Source: Actinopolyspora saharensis (lineage in GTDB: Bacteria; Actinomycetota; Actinomycetes; Mycobacteriales; Pseudonocardiaceae). From it: 64,000 nucleotides of DNA. Below are positions 63,126 through 64,000 of this stretch, one piece after another. The position numbers were made by a program, and so were the translations under genes. The stretch's first letter is position 1. Every line of letters starts with the position of its first letter. The notes under the pieces were generated by a model. That model saw only the letters and a list, made by a program, of their open reading frames with translations, made no database searches and was not told the origin of the DNA. The stretch is taken from NCBI RefSeq assembly GCF_900100925.1, contig NZ_FNKO01000002.1, positions 620,001-684,000 of the forward strand, given 5' to 3'.

Positions 63126-64000
63126 ACGATCACGCCGCGAACGAGGGACTCGAGCTGTACGCGGTCGACGGGCTGCCCGAGTTCTCCGAGGGGGACGACC
63201 TCGCGGGGGCGCTGGCCGCGAGCGTCCCCTGGCTGCGCGACGGCGACGCCGTGGTGGTCACCAGCAAGGTGCTCTCCAAGATCGAGGGCAGGATCGTGCG
63301 GACACCGCGGGATCCCGAGCAGCGGGACGCGCTGCGGCGCGAGCTGGTGCTGTCCGAGGCCGATCACGTGCTGGCCCGGCGCGGCCGCACGCTGATAACG
63401 CAGAACAAGCTCGGGATCGTGCAGGCCGCGTCCGGAGTGGACGCCTCCAACGTCGCCACCGACGAGATCGCGCTGCTGCCCAGGGACCCGGACACCAGCG
63501 CCGAGCGGCTGCGCGGGGAGCTGGCCGAGCGGCTGGGGGTGAACGTGGCCGTGGTGATCACCGACACCATGGGGCGTGCCTGGCGGCTCGGCCAGACCGA
63601 CGTCGCGATCGGTTCGGCCGGTCTCTCGGTGCTGCACCGCTACGCGGGAACCACCGACTCGCTCGGCAACGCGCTGGAGGTCACCGAGGTGGCCGTGGCC
63701 GACGAGGTCGCCGGTGCCGCCGATCTGGTCAAGGGCAAGCTCGGCAGAGTGCCCGTCGCCGTGGTGCGCGGGCTCGACGAGCGCGACGACGGCTCCACGG
63801 CCGGCGATCTGGTCCGCACCGTGGACGAGGACCTGTTCCGGCTGGGCACGGCCGAGGCAGTCGCGCAGGGCCGCGGGGAGGCCGTGCTGCTGCGTCGCTC
63901 GGTGCGCGACTTCGCGGACGAACCGGTGGACGCGGAGGCCGTGCGCAGGGCCGTGGGGGCGGCGCTGACGGCTCCCGCTCCGCACCACACCAGGCCGGTG
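63122..64000 (+). CDS. fbiB: coenzyme F420:L-glutamate ligase FbiB (partial, 3' end outside window)
   Basis: ATG 63122; the frame stays open to the window edge (about 293 residues). The CofE-type ligase domain reads [20 protein letters not shown], then [19 protein letters not shown] and [20 protein letters not shown], adding glutamates to F420-0. From about residue 258 the sequence is [20 protein letters not shown] and [10 protein letters not shown], the start of the FMN-binding nitroreductase domain that makes FbiB bifunctional (dehydro-F420 reductase). The rest lies beyond position 64000. Confidence 0.95.
   Translation, partial: MNDHAANEGLELYAVDGLPEFSEGDDLAGALAASVPWLRDGDAVVVTSKVLSKIEGRIVRTPRDPEQRDALRRELVLSEADHVLARRGRTLITQNKLGIVQAASGVDASNVATDEIALLPRDPDTSAERLRGELAERLGVNVAVVITDTMGRAWRLGQTDVAIGSAGLSVLHRYAGTTDSLGNALEVTEVAVADEVAGAADLVKGKLGRVPVAVVRGLDERDDGSTAGDLVRTVDEDLFRLGTAEAVAQGRGEAVLLRRSVRDFADEPVDAEAVRRAVGAALTAPAPHHTRPV

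Overview
The window is chromosomal DNA of a high-GC actinomycete. Supporting this are the strongly GC-biased codons, frequent GTG starts, two WhiB proteins, the SigR/RsrA and MtrAB systems, coenzyme F420 genes and a nickel superoxide dismutase. Gene order over most of the window follows the Mycobacterium tuberculosis block from about Rv3218 to Rv3262. NiSOD/SodX, which mycobacteria lack, and the absence of obvious mycolate genes point to a Pseudonocardiales-type organism (Saccharopolyspora/Actinopolyspora-like). That placement is inference, not a match.

Layout. 1-300: C-terminus of a possible SAVED-type sensor. 0.45-3.8 kb (-): OpuC-type osmoprotectant ABC transporter. 4.1-5.7 kb (+): a protein like branched-polyamine synthase. 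5.8-9.8 kb (-): PAS-GGDEF-EAL protein and malic enzyme. 10.2-14.6 kb: RmlC-like epimerase, SodX/SodN, an SSAT-like acetyltransferase, small proteins and a lipid kinase. 14.7-22.7 kb: whiB1 with two CRP-like boxes, pdtaS, a TB7.3-like biotinyl protein, bL37, rsrA-sigR, a hydrolase, a SRAP protein, aroA and rsgA. 22.7-27.8 kb: two related lipoproteins, a WS/DGAT-like acyltransferase coupled to a small protein, and a SPOUT rRNA methyltransferase. 28.0-33.4 kb (-): a complete 16S-23S-5S rRNA operon with no tRNA in its spacer.

33.6-45.1 kb (mostly -): HAD protein, Rv3235-like protein, secA, hpf, comF, lpqB-mtrB-mtrA and tmk. 45.4-50.3 kb: a membrane-embedded serine-hydrolase-like protein, a GNAT and an APC permease. 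50.8-56.4 kb: mannose metabolism (manA, a SIS-domain protein, Trm112-like protein, phosphomannomutase), a DUF3499 protein and a zincin-like protein that has lost its metal ligands. 56.6-64 kb: a giant GT2 membrane glycosyltransferase, whiB2, an M50 protease, fbiA and the start of fbiB, cut by the window edge.

Functional links. Thiol/oxidative stress (SigR-RsrA with an autoregulatory-type promoter, NiSOD), cell-envelope signalling (MtrAB-LpqB, SecA, mannose and glycosyltransferase genes), ribosome biogenesis and hibernation (rrn, bL37, RsgA, SPOUT methyltransferase, HPF) and osmotic stress (OpuC, MtrAB) cluster here. No CRISPR array, transposase, prophage or tRNA gene was seen. Genes of unclear function that most merit follow-up are the polyamine-synthase-like protein, the hydrolase split by a membrane domain, the degenerate zincin, the partial SAVED-like gene, a perfect parS-like palindrome and the tandem 18-bp repeats upstream of the lipoproteins.
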